Positions 1-7,121 of a DNA stretch of 22,587 nucleotides are shown here, one piece after another (within the stretch, counting starts at the first letter, position 1; each line of letters opens with the position of its first letter). This DNA is from a virus. The notes beneath the pieces were generated by a model. The model did no database searches and was not told where the DNA came from. It saw only the letters and a program-made list of their open reading frames with translations. The DNA lies in IMG/VR virus record IMGVR_UViG_3300034375_004191, positions 1 to 22,587 of that record. One strand, 5' to 3'. Both the position numbers and the translations under genes were made by a program.

Positions 1-38
1 CTAGTGGTAGTAAAGGTGCTGTATTCTTGTCATGGTAA
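1..38 (+). CDS. 3' end of an upstream gene (partial)
   Basis: Frame 3 is open from the window edge and ends at TAA 36-38, giving a tail SGSKGAVFLSW. The tail overlaps the next gene's ATG by 7 nt, the compact style seen through the whole window. Only 11 codons are visible, so no function can be given. Frame 1 is also open here, so the choice of frame rests on the tail looking protein-like and on the overlap pattern. Confidence 0.35.
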   Translation, partial: SGSKGAVFLSW

Positions 39-181
39 TTGATAAAGAAACGCAAGACAAACGTACACAGATTTGCAACAGTTGTGATAGTAATAAGTTA
101 GGTGTTTGTACTAAATGTGGTTGTATTATTAAATTAAAAGTTAAATGGAAAATAAGTTCATGTCCATTAGGAAAATGGTAA
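32..181 (+). CDS. Cys-rich zinc-ribbon-like micro-protein (49 aa)
   Basis: A 49-residue protein from ATG 32 with six cysteines: C15-x2-C18, C26-x2-C29-x-C31 and C44, ending CPLGKW. The pattern resembles small phage proteins of the form CxxC...CxxCGC...CPxGKW (DUF6171-like, from memory), which probably bind one metal ion. It sits between an unknown gene and the virion-protein genes. It is too short for a standard 50-aa ORF cutoff, so it is easily missed. Role unknown; a structural zinc site is inferred from the cysteines only. Confidence 0.75.
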   Translation: MVIDKETQDKRTQICNSCDSNKLGVCTKCGCIIKLKVKWKISSCPLGKW

Positions 182-193
182 GAGGGCAAAGAG

Positions 194-1192
194 ATGGCAT
201 TAGGTAAAATAGCAGGTGGAATACTAGGAGCAGGTCTTAGCTACTTAGGAGGTAAAAAAGTAGCAGATGCTCTTGGACAACAAGGCGCATTGATGTCGGC
301 TGCTGGTCAAACAGCTAGTAACATGGCTGCTTTTAAACCAGTTGCTATGACTAATGTTTTTGGGAGTACGACTGGAACAGGAGGTTATCAAGTATCTCCT
401 GAAATAGCTGCTCTTCAACAACAGATATCTGGGTTGTACGGAAGTAGTTTAGGACAAGCTGAACGTGCTGCTGCGTTGCAACCACAGTATGAACAAGCTG
501 CTCAAGGTTTGTTTACAATGGGTCAGTCTGCTGCTCCAGGAACTACTTTTGATGACGTTGTAAGTAACATACTTCAAAAAAGATACGAAGCTAGACAGCC
601 TTTTGAAGAAGAACAAATACAACAACTAGGTCGTACAGGGTTTGGTAGAGGTTCTGCTGGTTTGCGTGTAGCAGGAGGAAACCCGTTAATGGATGAATAT
701 CTAGCTCAACGAGATGAAAGAGCTTTTGAAGACGAGCAAGCTGCGATACAAGAAGCTATGCAACGTATCAACTTTGGTTCTGGGTTATTTGGTCAAGCTG
801 CTCAAACTACTGGATTAGGTTACGGCCTACAAAGTCAGTCACTAAGACCGACAACAGATCTACTTGCAACACAGTATTCTACTGTACAACCAGCAAGAGA
901 GTTGTTACAAGATGCTCAACGAGAGTCTACTTTAAGAGCACAAGCAGGAGCTAATCAAGGTAGGTTGTATCTAACAGGTATGCTACCTTCTGCTCAATCT
1001 TATGGTATGCAGGGAGGTGTAAGAGGCGGTATGTTAGCAGGACTGGGATCAGGTATGGAAGGTTTGTTCTCGGGTTTTAATATGCCCTCAGCTAGCTCTA
1101 ACCCGTTTGATATCGGATTAGCTGGGGGCGGAACGTTTACACAAGGAAGTACAAGAGGGCCAATGACAGGTGGTTACTCTTATTATAAATAA
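194..1192 (+). CDS. Internal virion / DNA-ejection-type protein (332 aa)
   Basis: The protein starts with a Gly/Ala-rich hydrophobic stretch (residues about 1-25, GKIAGGILGAGLSYLGG), continues with an Ala/Gln-rich helical body, and ends in a Gly/Ser-rich tail. This composition, and its place first in a run of large virion-type genes, is typical of T7 gp14-like core proteins that enter the host envelope during DNA ejection; I see no diagnostic motif, so this is inference. An AGAGGG-type ribosome site precedes ATG 194. The next gene begins 9 nt after the stop. It could instead be a tail or scaffold component. Confidence 0.6.
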   Translation: MALGKIAGGILGAGLSYLGGKKVADALGQQGALMSAAGQTASNMAAFKPVAMTNVFGSTTGTGGYQVSPEIAALQQQISGLYGSSLGQAERAAALQPQYEQAAQGLFTMGQSAAPGTTFDDVVSNILQKRYEARQPFEEEQIQQLGRTGFGRGSAGLRVAGGNPLMDEYLAQRDERAFEDEQAAIQEAMQRINFGSGLFGQAAQTTGLGYGLQSQSLRPTTDLLATQYSTVQPARELLQDAQRESTLRAQAGANQGRLYLTGMLPSAQSYGMQGGVRGGMLAGLGSGMEGLFSGFNMPSASSNPFDIGLAGGGTFTQGSTRGPMTGGYSYYK

Positions 1193-1201
1193 GGAATAGA
1201 T

Positions 1202-2221
1202 ATGGCTACACAATCTTTATTTGGTCCAAGTGCTGAAGAAATAATGTATCAGCAACAGCAGGACGAGCGTGATAGACAAGCAGTAGAATTCTATAGAGGT
1301 TTAGGTGCTGTAGATGTTCCTGGTGTCAGGACTGGTATGGTGTTTGGTCGAGGAGTAGGGCGGGGATTAACGCAAGCTGTACAAGGTGCTTTTGGTACTG
1401 GTCCAATGCAAGACCCTGCACTGGCTAAAGCTACAAGCATTAGAAACATTCTTGGACAAACAGATTTAACTAATCTAAATGACCCTAATATGTTGGATAG
1501 TTTGGCTCAACAAATGCAACAGGAAGGTCATTTTAATGAAGCCGTTAATCTAGCCAATAGAGCAAACACCTTAAGAACTCAAGCAGCAGAACTAGAGCTA
1601 CAAAGAAGAAAGATAGCAGCTTCAAGCGGTATAGATTTTAACGCTGTAAACGCTTTCCAGACTCAAGTAAGAAACACTATGGAACCTATAGAAAACGGTT
1701 TATCTCACATCAATAATGCGAGAGGATTCCTTGCGATACTTAGGACAGATGACGAAAATCCAGTAGCAGAAGCAGGCTTAGCTAACTTTTTAGCAAAAGC
1801 TACTGGTGATGCTCGATTAAGCGAAGCAGAAGTTAATAGAGTAGCTAATGGAGGAAGTATTGGACTAAGAGTAGCAGATAAACTTAATAAGTGGATTAGA
1901 GGTACAAGTACACCTAAAACCCAACAAGACAGAGAAGAAGTAATTAATGCTATGGAAATAGTGTTGAATGAGAGATATCAGCAAAAACGTAAGAGTCTAA
2001 TGACAAGTTTTGGTTCTGTCAATATGCCTCCAAACATAATGATGGATGCTCTCCCTGAATTATCTTTAAGCCCTCAAGCATCTGGTTCTGTGCTTAAAAA
2101 GACAGGTGATGGTAATCAGTCTGGGGATGGGTGGGGTAATTTTAGACGATCAACTACAAATACTCCGACAACGACAACGACAGGAAGTAACAGAGCAAGC
2201 TTGATGTCCGGAGGTAACTAA
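1202..2221 (+). CDS. Virion-associated protein (339 aa), function unknown
   Basis: Preceded by AAGGAATAGAT and ATG. The protein is mostly helical and Gln/Asn/Ala-rich. Residues about 95-140 (EEGH-FNEAVNLANRANTLRTQAAELELQRRK type) look coiled-coil prone. The C-terminal 50 residues are low complexity (Ser/Thr/Asn, including a TTTTTT run). The stop overlaps the next ATG as TAATG, which argues for co-translation with the 949-aa protein. By position it is the second of the probable ejection proteins (the T7 gp15 slot), but no family signature is recognised. Confidence 0.6.
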   Translation: MATQSLFGPSAEEIMYQQQQDERDRQAVEFYRGLGAVDVPGVRTGMVFGRGVGRGLTQAVQGAFGTGPMQDPALAKATSIRNILGQTDLTNLNDPNMLDSLAQQMQQEGHFNEAVNLANRANTLRTQAAELELQRRKIAASSGIDFNAVNAFQTQVRNTMEPIENGLSHINNARGFLAILRTDDENPVAEAGLANFLAKATGDARLSEAEVNRVANGGSIGLRVADKLNKWIRGTSTPKTQQDREEVINAMEIVLNERYQQKRKSLMTSFGSVNMPPNIMMDALPELSLSPQASGSVLKKTGDGNQSGDGWGNFRRSTTNTPTTTTTGSNRASLMSGGN

Positions 2222-5070
2222 TGGCGACTCAAACTTATCAATACACAGCACCGGACGGTACTATTTATGACATTGATGGTCCTGTAGGCGCAACACCTGC
2301 TCAAGTAAAAGCTCAAGGAGATAAGCTGTTTGCTCAGCAGAATCAACCGTCTGAGCAACCTCAAGTAGAAACACAAGTCTACGAATATCAAGCCCCTGAT
2401 GGGAATGTTTATAACCTTGACGGTCCTGTAGGAGCTAATCCAGACGAAGTAAAAGCTAAAGGAGATGAACTATATCAGCAGATGTTAAATGCTCCTGTAG
2501 CTGCTGACAGTGCTTTTGAATGGTTTGGAGAGTCTGCACAAAGAGGATTTACTACTGGTTTGGCTATAGGTGAGTCTTTAATTGACACGTTATTGATTGA
2601 TCCTTTTGTCAAAAGACCTTATGAACTAATTAAAGCTCAGGTGACAGGAGAAGCTGCACCAGAATATGCAGGAGGTTTTGGAGGTATCGTTGATCGTTTC
2701 AAAGGACATTATCAGAAAAACTTTGAGGTTCTGAGTCCTTATACAGGCGTAGACGCTAATATGGCACTACCTGAAAACTCTGGTTATATAACTAGAGTAG
2801 TAGGTAAAGGTATTGAAGTAGCAGCAGATCCTTTAAATTATGTAGGCGCAGGAGTTATAAAAACAGCAGCTACTTTGGGTGTCAAAGCAGCAGCTAAACA
2901 GACAGCTAAAGAAGCTCCTACTATGTTTAAGTTAGGTGTTTTTGCTGAAACAGGCGGAGAAATTGGAGAAGATATTGAAGCAGCTTTTTCAAAAGACGGT
3001 GAAACTTCTGGGAAAGGTAAATTAATCGGTTCTTTGGTAGGTGGCGGTACGTCCATAGCTACAACAGGAATGTTTAGAACAACTGCTCAATCAACTAAAA
3101 ACACTGTTGGTCAAATATGGCAAAAGTATAAAGACGTTAAACAAAACCCAGATGCAGCAGTTAAAAGTTACTCTACTGGCAGTGCTAAGAGATTGTTAGA
3201 GTACGCTAAGAGTGAAAGAAATCTAGGCGAATTTGAACAAATAACAAAAGACTTCAAAGATATCGCTAAAGTTCTAGGAGAAGAAAATTTCCCTTTGTTA
3301 GTCAGTATGGCTGACAATGCTGTGTTGCGTAGTCAAGTAGTAAAAAGAGCTAAAGAAAACCCAGCATTTAGACAACAAGTGGATGCAGAGATAACAAGAT
3401 TGTCTGAGCTTATAGATGACAAGGCTATTAGTATTTTTGGTCCTCAGTATGCTCAATTCAAGATTTCACTTAGTCCTGAACTAGCAGCACAACAAGCTAA
3501 AAGAGCAGAGAGTATAAGAGACATCGATAACAAAATCCAAGAGTTGTCTTTTAAATATGAACTAAGTGAGGATAAAGCAACAATAGGAACGGCTATTGAA
3601 AAGTTAGTTGAGGCTAAGAAAAAGATAGCTATGGATGAGCGAAAAGTTGATTATGAAGCTCTGTTAGCGGAAGCAAAGAAACGCGGTATTAGAATGTCTA
3701 AGTCTAGTGTGAGAGACGTTTATAACTTTGTTGTTGCTAATAAGTTAAGAGATATCTTTGGTAAGACTACTTCTGTGGATAAGGACATTATGAAGTATTG
3801 GGGTCCACAGGAAAGTTTAGGAGGTGAGTTTGCATCAGTTAGTTTTGCTCAGGTTGAAAGTCTTAAGAGAGCAATTAATGAAGGGCTTAGAGCTTATAAG
3901 CCAGGGACAAACGAGTTTAGAAAGTTGACTCAATTAGATAGCGTCTTGGACGAAGCTAGAAAGTCTTTTAGAGGTGACTTTGATAAACGACTGCGTGATC
4001 TAGACACACTGTACTATCAAAAAATTGGTTTGCCTTTCGGTGAGCGAGGCATTAAAGAATTAAGTTCTAAAGGGTATGCAGAGCAGGTAGCTCCTGTTAT
4101 TGTCAAAAATGCAGAAGCACTTGATGACTTTTTAGGTGTAGCTGGTGAAGAAGGTTTTGATATTGCTAGAAGAGCTTTAATATCTGAAATGTATCCTAAA
4201 GTATTTAAAGATGGTGTTTTAGATCCTAGAGCTTTTAAGCGGTACATGATTCAAAAGTCAGAAGTTATTGACAGAATCCCTAATATGAGAAAAGAACTAA
4301 CAGTTCTTCAAGCAGACGATGCAGCTTTAAAACTAGAACTAAAAGCTCTAGATGATGCTAAAAAAGCATTTGATGCTAAAGTAGCTGATAACTATTTACT
4401 AAGTAATCCTGAACTAGGTCCAGACTATGCTCGCATTGTTCAAGGGATGTTGAATGACAGAAACAACATTACCAAGTTCTTTGATAACCTAAAAGACGTA
4501 ACACCGCAAGCACAGCAAAGTATCAGAAATACTATAAGGGCTGAGTTGTTCTTTAAGGCTCGTAATTCTTCACAAGGTGCTGTTGCATTTCTAACAAGCG
4601 CAAAGAACAAAGCAATAGTAGATAAAATCTTTGGTCCTAAATATGCAGATCAAGTCAAACAACTAGCAAAACTAAGTGATACTTTGAAGATTGCGGATGT
4701 TAGGGATGTGCCTGGTCTAGTTACAAGAGAAGAGCTAGATATGTTAGCTAGAATAGCTCCTGGTTTAGATGTTCCTTATATCGCTTCAACACTTAGAGAT
4801 CGTATATCTTCTAACACTCAAAAGGTCATTAGAATACTTAGTCGTTTTCAGGTCCAAAAAGGCAAGACAGCGACAGACAAAGCGATTGAAGACTTATTGC
4901 TTGATCCAGCAGGTATAGCAAAACTAGAACAAGTGTTGAAAGAAACAAAAGCATTTGACTTTACTATTAAAAAACCTACAGACATAAAGACCATAATAGG
5001 TACGTTTACAGAACTACTACCAAGTTATTTTTACACATCAGCTAAAGTAGGATTACAAGAGGAAGAGTAA
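2221..5070 (+). CDS. Large internal virion protein with tandem N-terminal repeats (949 aa)
   Basis: The longest gene in the window. Residues about 7-40 and 55-88 are two copies of a roughly 34-residue module with the pattern YxAPDGxxYxxDGPVGAxPxxVKAxGDxL, a module I recall at the N-termini of various phage virion proteins. Residues about 200-290 hold small-residue-rich, membrane-prone helices. The rest is long, charged and coiled-coil rich (for example LDDAKKAFDAKVAD). Size and position fit the T7 gp16 slot, but the lytic-transglycosylase-like domain is not here; it lies in the separate gene at 6011. Both ends overlap neighbours as TAATG. The virion role is inferred from context. Confidence 0.65.
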   Translation: MATQTYQYTAPDGTIYDIDGPVGATPAQVKAQGDKLFAQQNQPSEQPQVETQVYEYQAPDGNVYNLDGPVGANPDEVKAKGDELYQQMLNAPVAADSAFEWFGESAQRGFTTGLAIGESLIDTLLIDPFVKRPYELIKAQVTGEAAPEYAGGFGGIVDRFKGHYQKNFEVLSPYTGVDANMALPENSGYITRVVGKGIEVAADPLNYVGAGVIKTAATLGVKAAAKQTAKEAPTMFKLGVFAETGGEIGEDIEAAFSKDGETSGKGKLIGSLVGGGTSIATTGMFRTTAQSTKNTVGQIWQKYKDVKQNPDAAVKSYSTGSAKRLLEYAKSERNLGEFEQITKDFKDIAKVLGEENFPLLVSMADNAVLRSQVVKRAKENPAFRQQVDAEITRLSELIDDKAISIFGPQYAQFKISLSPELAAQQAKRAESIRDIDNKIQELSFKYELSEDKATIGTAIEKLVEAKKKIAMDERKVDYEALLAEAKKRGIRMSKSSVRDVYNFVVANKLRDIFGKTTSVDKDIMKYWGPQESLGGEFASVSFAQVESLKRAINEGLRAYKPGTNEFRKLTQLDSVLDEARKSFRGDFDKRLRDLDTLYYQKIGLPFGERGIKELSSKGYAEQVAPVIVKNAEALDDFLGVAGEEGFDIARRALISEMYPKVFKDGVLDPRAFKRYMIQKSEVIDRIPNMRKELTVLQADDAALKLELKALDDAKKAFDAKVADNYLLSNPELGPDYARIVQGMLNDRNNITKFFDNLKDVTPQAQQSIRNTIRAELFFKARNSSQGAVAFLTSAKNKAIVDKIFGPKYADQVKQLAKLSDTLKIADVRDVPGLVTREELDMLARIAPGLDVPYIASTLRDRISSNTQKVIRILSRFQVQKGKTATDKAIEDLLLDPAGIAKLEQVLKETKAFDFTIKKPTDIKTIIGTFTELLPSYFYTSAKVGLQEEE

Positions 5071-5996
5071 TGGCTAGCATATTAGATAAACTTAAAGCAC
5101 TAGGGATAGGGCAAAAGAGTCCAGAACAGTTACAGAGAGAAGCTAGTCCTGTAATGACTGCTATGATGAATCGAAGAGCACCTTCTTACGATGAGATTGA
5201 AGAACAGAAGAGACTCAATCGTGAGCAGGGTGTTTGGTTTCCTTTGTTTGACGGTAATTTAAGGTCGGGAGAAAGACTGCAAAATATTAACGGGATTACT
5301 TATAAGATTCCTGTAGGTATTGAAATACCACCAAACACGACAGGTTTTGATTTATCTCAAGACATGCCAACTACTCCGCCACAAGCTCCTGTTCCTCCAC
5401 CTTCTGCTACTCCTATGAGGCCAAGGAGTGGTCAGCTTGTTCCTGAAGAAGGTCTAATGGGTAGACCACAGGATTTCTTACCGCTTGTAGAGAGACCTGA
5501 TCTTCCTTCTTATCTCACAGCAGCAGATGTACCTGTCCCAGTAAGACCTGATCTTCCTTCACCGGAGAGAAGACAAATGCCTATACCTGGTCCTAATGAG
5601 TTTACACCTCCTGCGATGGAACCTCAAATACCGCAGCCTAACATCGATACAGAGACTGTTCTTAATAGTCTGCTGGCTAGGTATGATGCACTATATTCAG
5701 GTAAACCACCAGTAGCTCCTCAACCTCGTATGCCAGAACGTAGAGACTTAGGTCTACCTGCATTTACAACACCTGGTTATGTCCCAGAAGGTTTGATGTC
5801 TCCTAGAGTTCAGCAACCTAATATGATACCGCCAGCAATACAACCTTATGATCCTAATATGATACCTTCTTATAACGATGATTTTTCTAAAACTCCTGAA
5901 GAAGCTATTATTCCAAATGAAGCAGTTAGAGGTATGTCAGGCGAAGAGTTTGACGCATATATCGACGAGCTGACTAAGCAATATAAACTTAGATAA
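5070..5996 (+). CDS. Proline-rich virion-type protein (308 aa)
   Basis: Starts inside the upstream stop (TAATG). A charged N-terminus (residues 1-90) is followed by a long Pro-rich, probably disordered linker (about 95-280) with a repeated RPDLPS element (twice within about 25 residues) and repeated YDPNMIPSYND-like pieces. A short acidic helical tail follows (SGEEFDAYIDELTKQYK). This layout suits a flexible connector, decoy or assembly protein, but no family is recognised. It lies between the large ejection-type protein and the lysozyme-like protein, which suggests a virion role. Confidence 0.6.
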   Translation: MASILDKLKALGIGQKSPEQLQREASPVMTAMMNRRAPSYDEIEEQKRLNREQGVWFPLFDGNLRSGERLQNINGITYKIPVGIEIPPNTTGFDLSQDMPTTPPQAPVPPPSATPMRPRSGQLVPEEGLMGRPQDFLPLVERPDLPSYLTAADVPVPVRPDLPSPERRQMPIPGPNEFTPPAMEPQIPQPNIDTETVLNSLLARYDALYSGKPPVAPQPRMPERRDLGLPAFTTPGYVPEGLMSPRVQQPNMIPPAIQPYDPNMIPSYNDDFSKTPEEAIIPNEAVRGMSGEEFDAYIDELTKQYKLR

Positions 5997-6010
5997 ATTG
6001 AAGGTTCACT

Positions 6011-6676
6011 ATGGATAACAACTACGATCCGTTTGGTAATATTATTTCTACTCCTGAAATGGAGAACATTGTCAATACAAGTAGAGCTGAAATAGTAGAG
6101 CCTGTAACTAGAGTGACAGACGTTAGTCAACTTAGATCGCCATTAGCTGAACAGTTGATGGGTAAACATTTAAATAGAAAAGGATTGTCAGGTTTAGACT
6201 CTTCAGAAGCTAGAAATCTTTTATACGATTTTGCTTTAAGAGTAGGTAGAGCAGAAAGTTCAGGAAACCCTACAGCTAAGAATAAGCCTCTTAAGGGAAA
6301 GCAGGCAAGTACAGCTACAGGTTTGTATCAGTTTTTAGTAGGCACTGGAGGAGGACAAAGTGCTTTACAGACTGCTGTAAAAAGAGCTAAGAAAAGAATA
6401 GATGCTCCTTGGTTAGACCAAGTGTACAAATCAGGTAAAGTAGAGGATCTGACTGCAGATCAACAAACAGTTCTGTTTCTAGGTGACATCCTTGAAAAGT
6501 CGGGAAGCGATGACTTAGTTAAAATGCTAGTCGATCCTAATAGTTCTGAAGTAGATAGAGATAGAGCAAGGATAATGATGTACTTAAAACTGCATCATAC
6601 AGCAGTTCCCGGTAAACAATTAGACGAAGCTATCGTAAAGAACGCTAAAAGAGAAATACTAGGTATACCTGATTAA
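6011..6676 (+). CDS. Lysozyme-like / lytic transglycosylase-domain protein (221 aa)
   Basis: Residues about 70-160 carry a goose-lysozyme/SLT-type pattern: GRAESSGNP, with E82 as the likely catalytic acid, then ATGLYQF (102-108) and a helical second half including LTADQQTVLFLGDIL. Such domains cleave peptidoglycan, either from the virion during DNA entry or at lysis. There is no signal peptide. The first 60 residues are polar and may be a docking tail. T7 carries this domain at the N-terminus of gp16; here it is a separate gene two downstream of the gp16-sized protein. AAGGTTC upstream is a weak ribosome site. Confidence 0.7.
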   Translation: MDNNYDPFGNIISTPEMENIVNTSRAEIVEPVTRVTDVSQLRSPLAEQLMGKHLNRKGLSGLDSSEARNLLYDFALRVGRAESSGNPTAKNKPLKGKQASTATGLYQFLVGTGGGQSALQTAVKRAKKRIDAPWLDQVYKSGKVEDLTADQQTVLFLGDILEKSGSDDLVKMLVDPNSSEVDRDRARIMMYLKLHHTAVPGKQLDEAIVKNAKREILGIPD

Positions 6677-6832
6677 ATGGAAACATTCGTTATCACTTAC
6701 TGGGAGATCATATCAGGTCTCCTAGTTGTCATCTTTTTAGGTATTACCTGGAAAGCAGAGATCAGCACACGCTTGACAATGCTTGAAGAGAAAGTAAAGA
6801 CCCTATTCGAACTATTCAACAGCAAGAAGTAG
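6677..6832 (+). CDS. Small single-span membrane protein, possible holin/spanin-like (51 aa)
   Basis: ATG 6677 follows directly on the previous stop codon (6674-6676). The peptide has one strong membrane segment (residues about 5-25, ITYWEIISGLLVVIFLGITW) and then a charged amphipathic helix with heptad spacing (ISTRLTMLEEKVKTLFELF). The N-out, coiled-coil-in style and the position right after the lysozyme-like gene suggest a lysis or envelope role, perhaps a pinholin-like peptide. That is inference from architecture. Its TAG (6830-6832) directly abuts the stop of the opposing gene at 6833. Confidence 0.7.
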   Translation: METFVITYWEIISGLLVVIFLGITWKAEISTRLTMLEEKVKTLFELFNSKK

Positions 6833-7108
6833 TTACTTCAGGTTCAGGTAGATATCTTCTATCTTAGCTGCTTCTTCTTCCCGATGTCTCCATTCGTCCC
6901 ATGTCTGTGCAGGTTTCTTGCCTGCTTTTTGCCACTGGCAGTGGTGATACAGTTCATGCACTAGGACGTGATCCTTCATCATATCAGGTCTTACATACAC
7001 GACACCCATATCACCAGCCAGATAGAACGTTGAGTTGCTGGGGGTTATTGTTACGTCGTTAGGATAGCAGTTAAACAAAGCCAAGAAGCTAAGTACTGTT
7101 TCGAGCAT
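6833..7108 (-). CDS. HExxH mini metalloprotein (91 aa)
   Basis: Contains VLVHELYHHCQ, a zinc-peptidase HExxH motif (H51, E52, H55), followed about 25 residues later by an acidic cluster (HREEEAAKIED, E77-E79) that could give the third ligand. At 91 residues it is far shorter than typical zinc peptidases, so it is either a minimal gluzincin-like core or a degenerate metal-binding relative. The N-terminus (MLETVLSFLALFNC) is hydrophobic but lacks the basic residues of a signal peptide. AGGAG lies 6 nt before the ATG. It is the last gene of the leftward block; its stop abuts the opposing gene's stop. Confidence 0.75.
   Translation of the reverse strand: MLETVLSFLALFNCYPNDVTITPSNSTFYLAGDMGVVYVRPDMMKDHVLVHELYHHCQWQKAGKKPAQTWDEWRHREEEAAKIEDIYLNLK
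6909..6930 (+). terminator. Candidate intrinsic terminator for the rightward transcript
   Basis: On the + strand GCAGG (6909-6913), a 7-nt spacer and CCTGC (6921-6925) form a 5-bp GC-rich stem with a possible extra G-T pair, immediately followed by TTTTT (6926-6930). It lies about 80 nt past the last rightward stop codon and inside the antisense of the HExxH gene. Stem length is modest. Confidence 0.5.
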
Positions 7109-7121
7109 AAGAATCTCCTCA

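Noticed and set aside
6690-6735. Hairpin GGAGA...TCTCC followed later by TTTTT
   Set aside because: The T-run is about 12 nt past the stem and the whole lies inside the 51-aa gene; the stem at 6909-6925 is a better terminator.
6932-6944. Perfect 13-bp palindrome CCACTGGCAGTGG
   Set aside because: It lies in codons for the conserved HHCQW stretch of the HExxH gene and has no T-run in the right place, so codon choice explains it.
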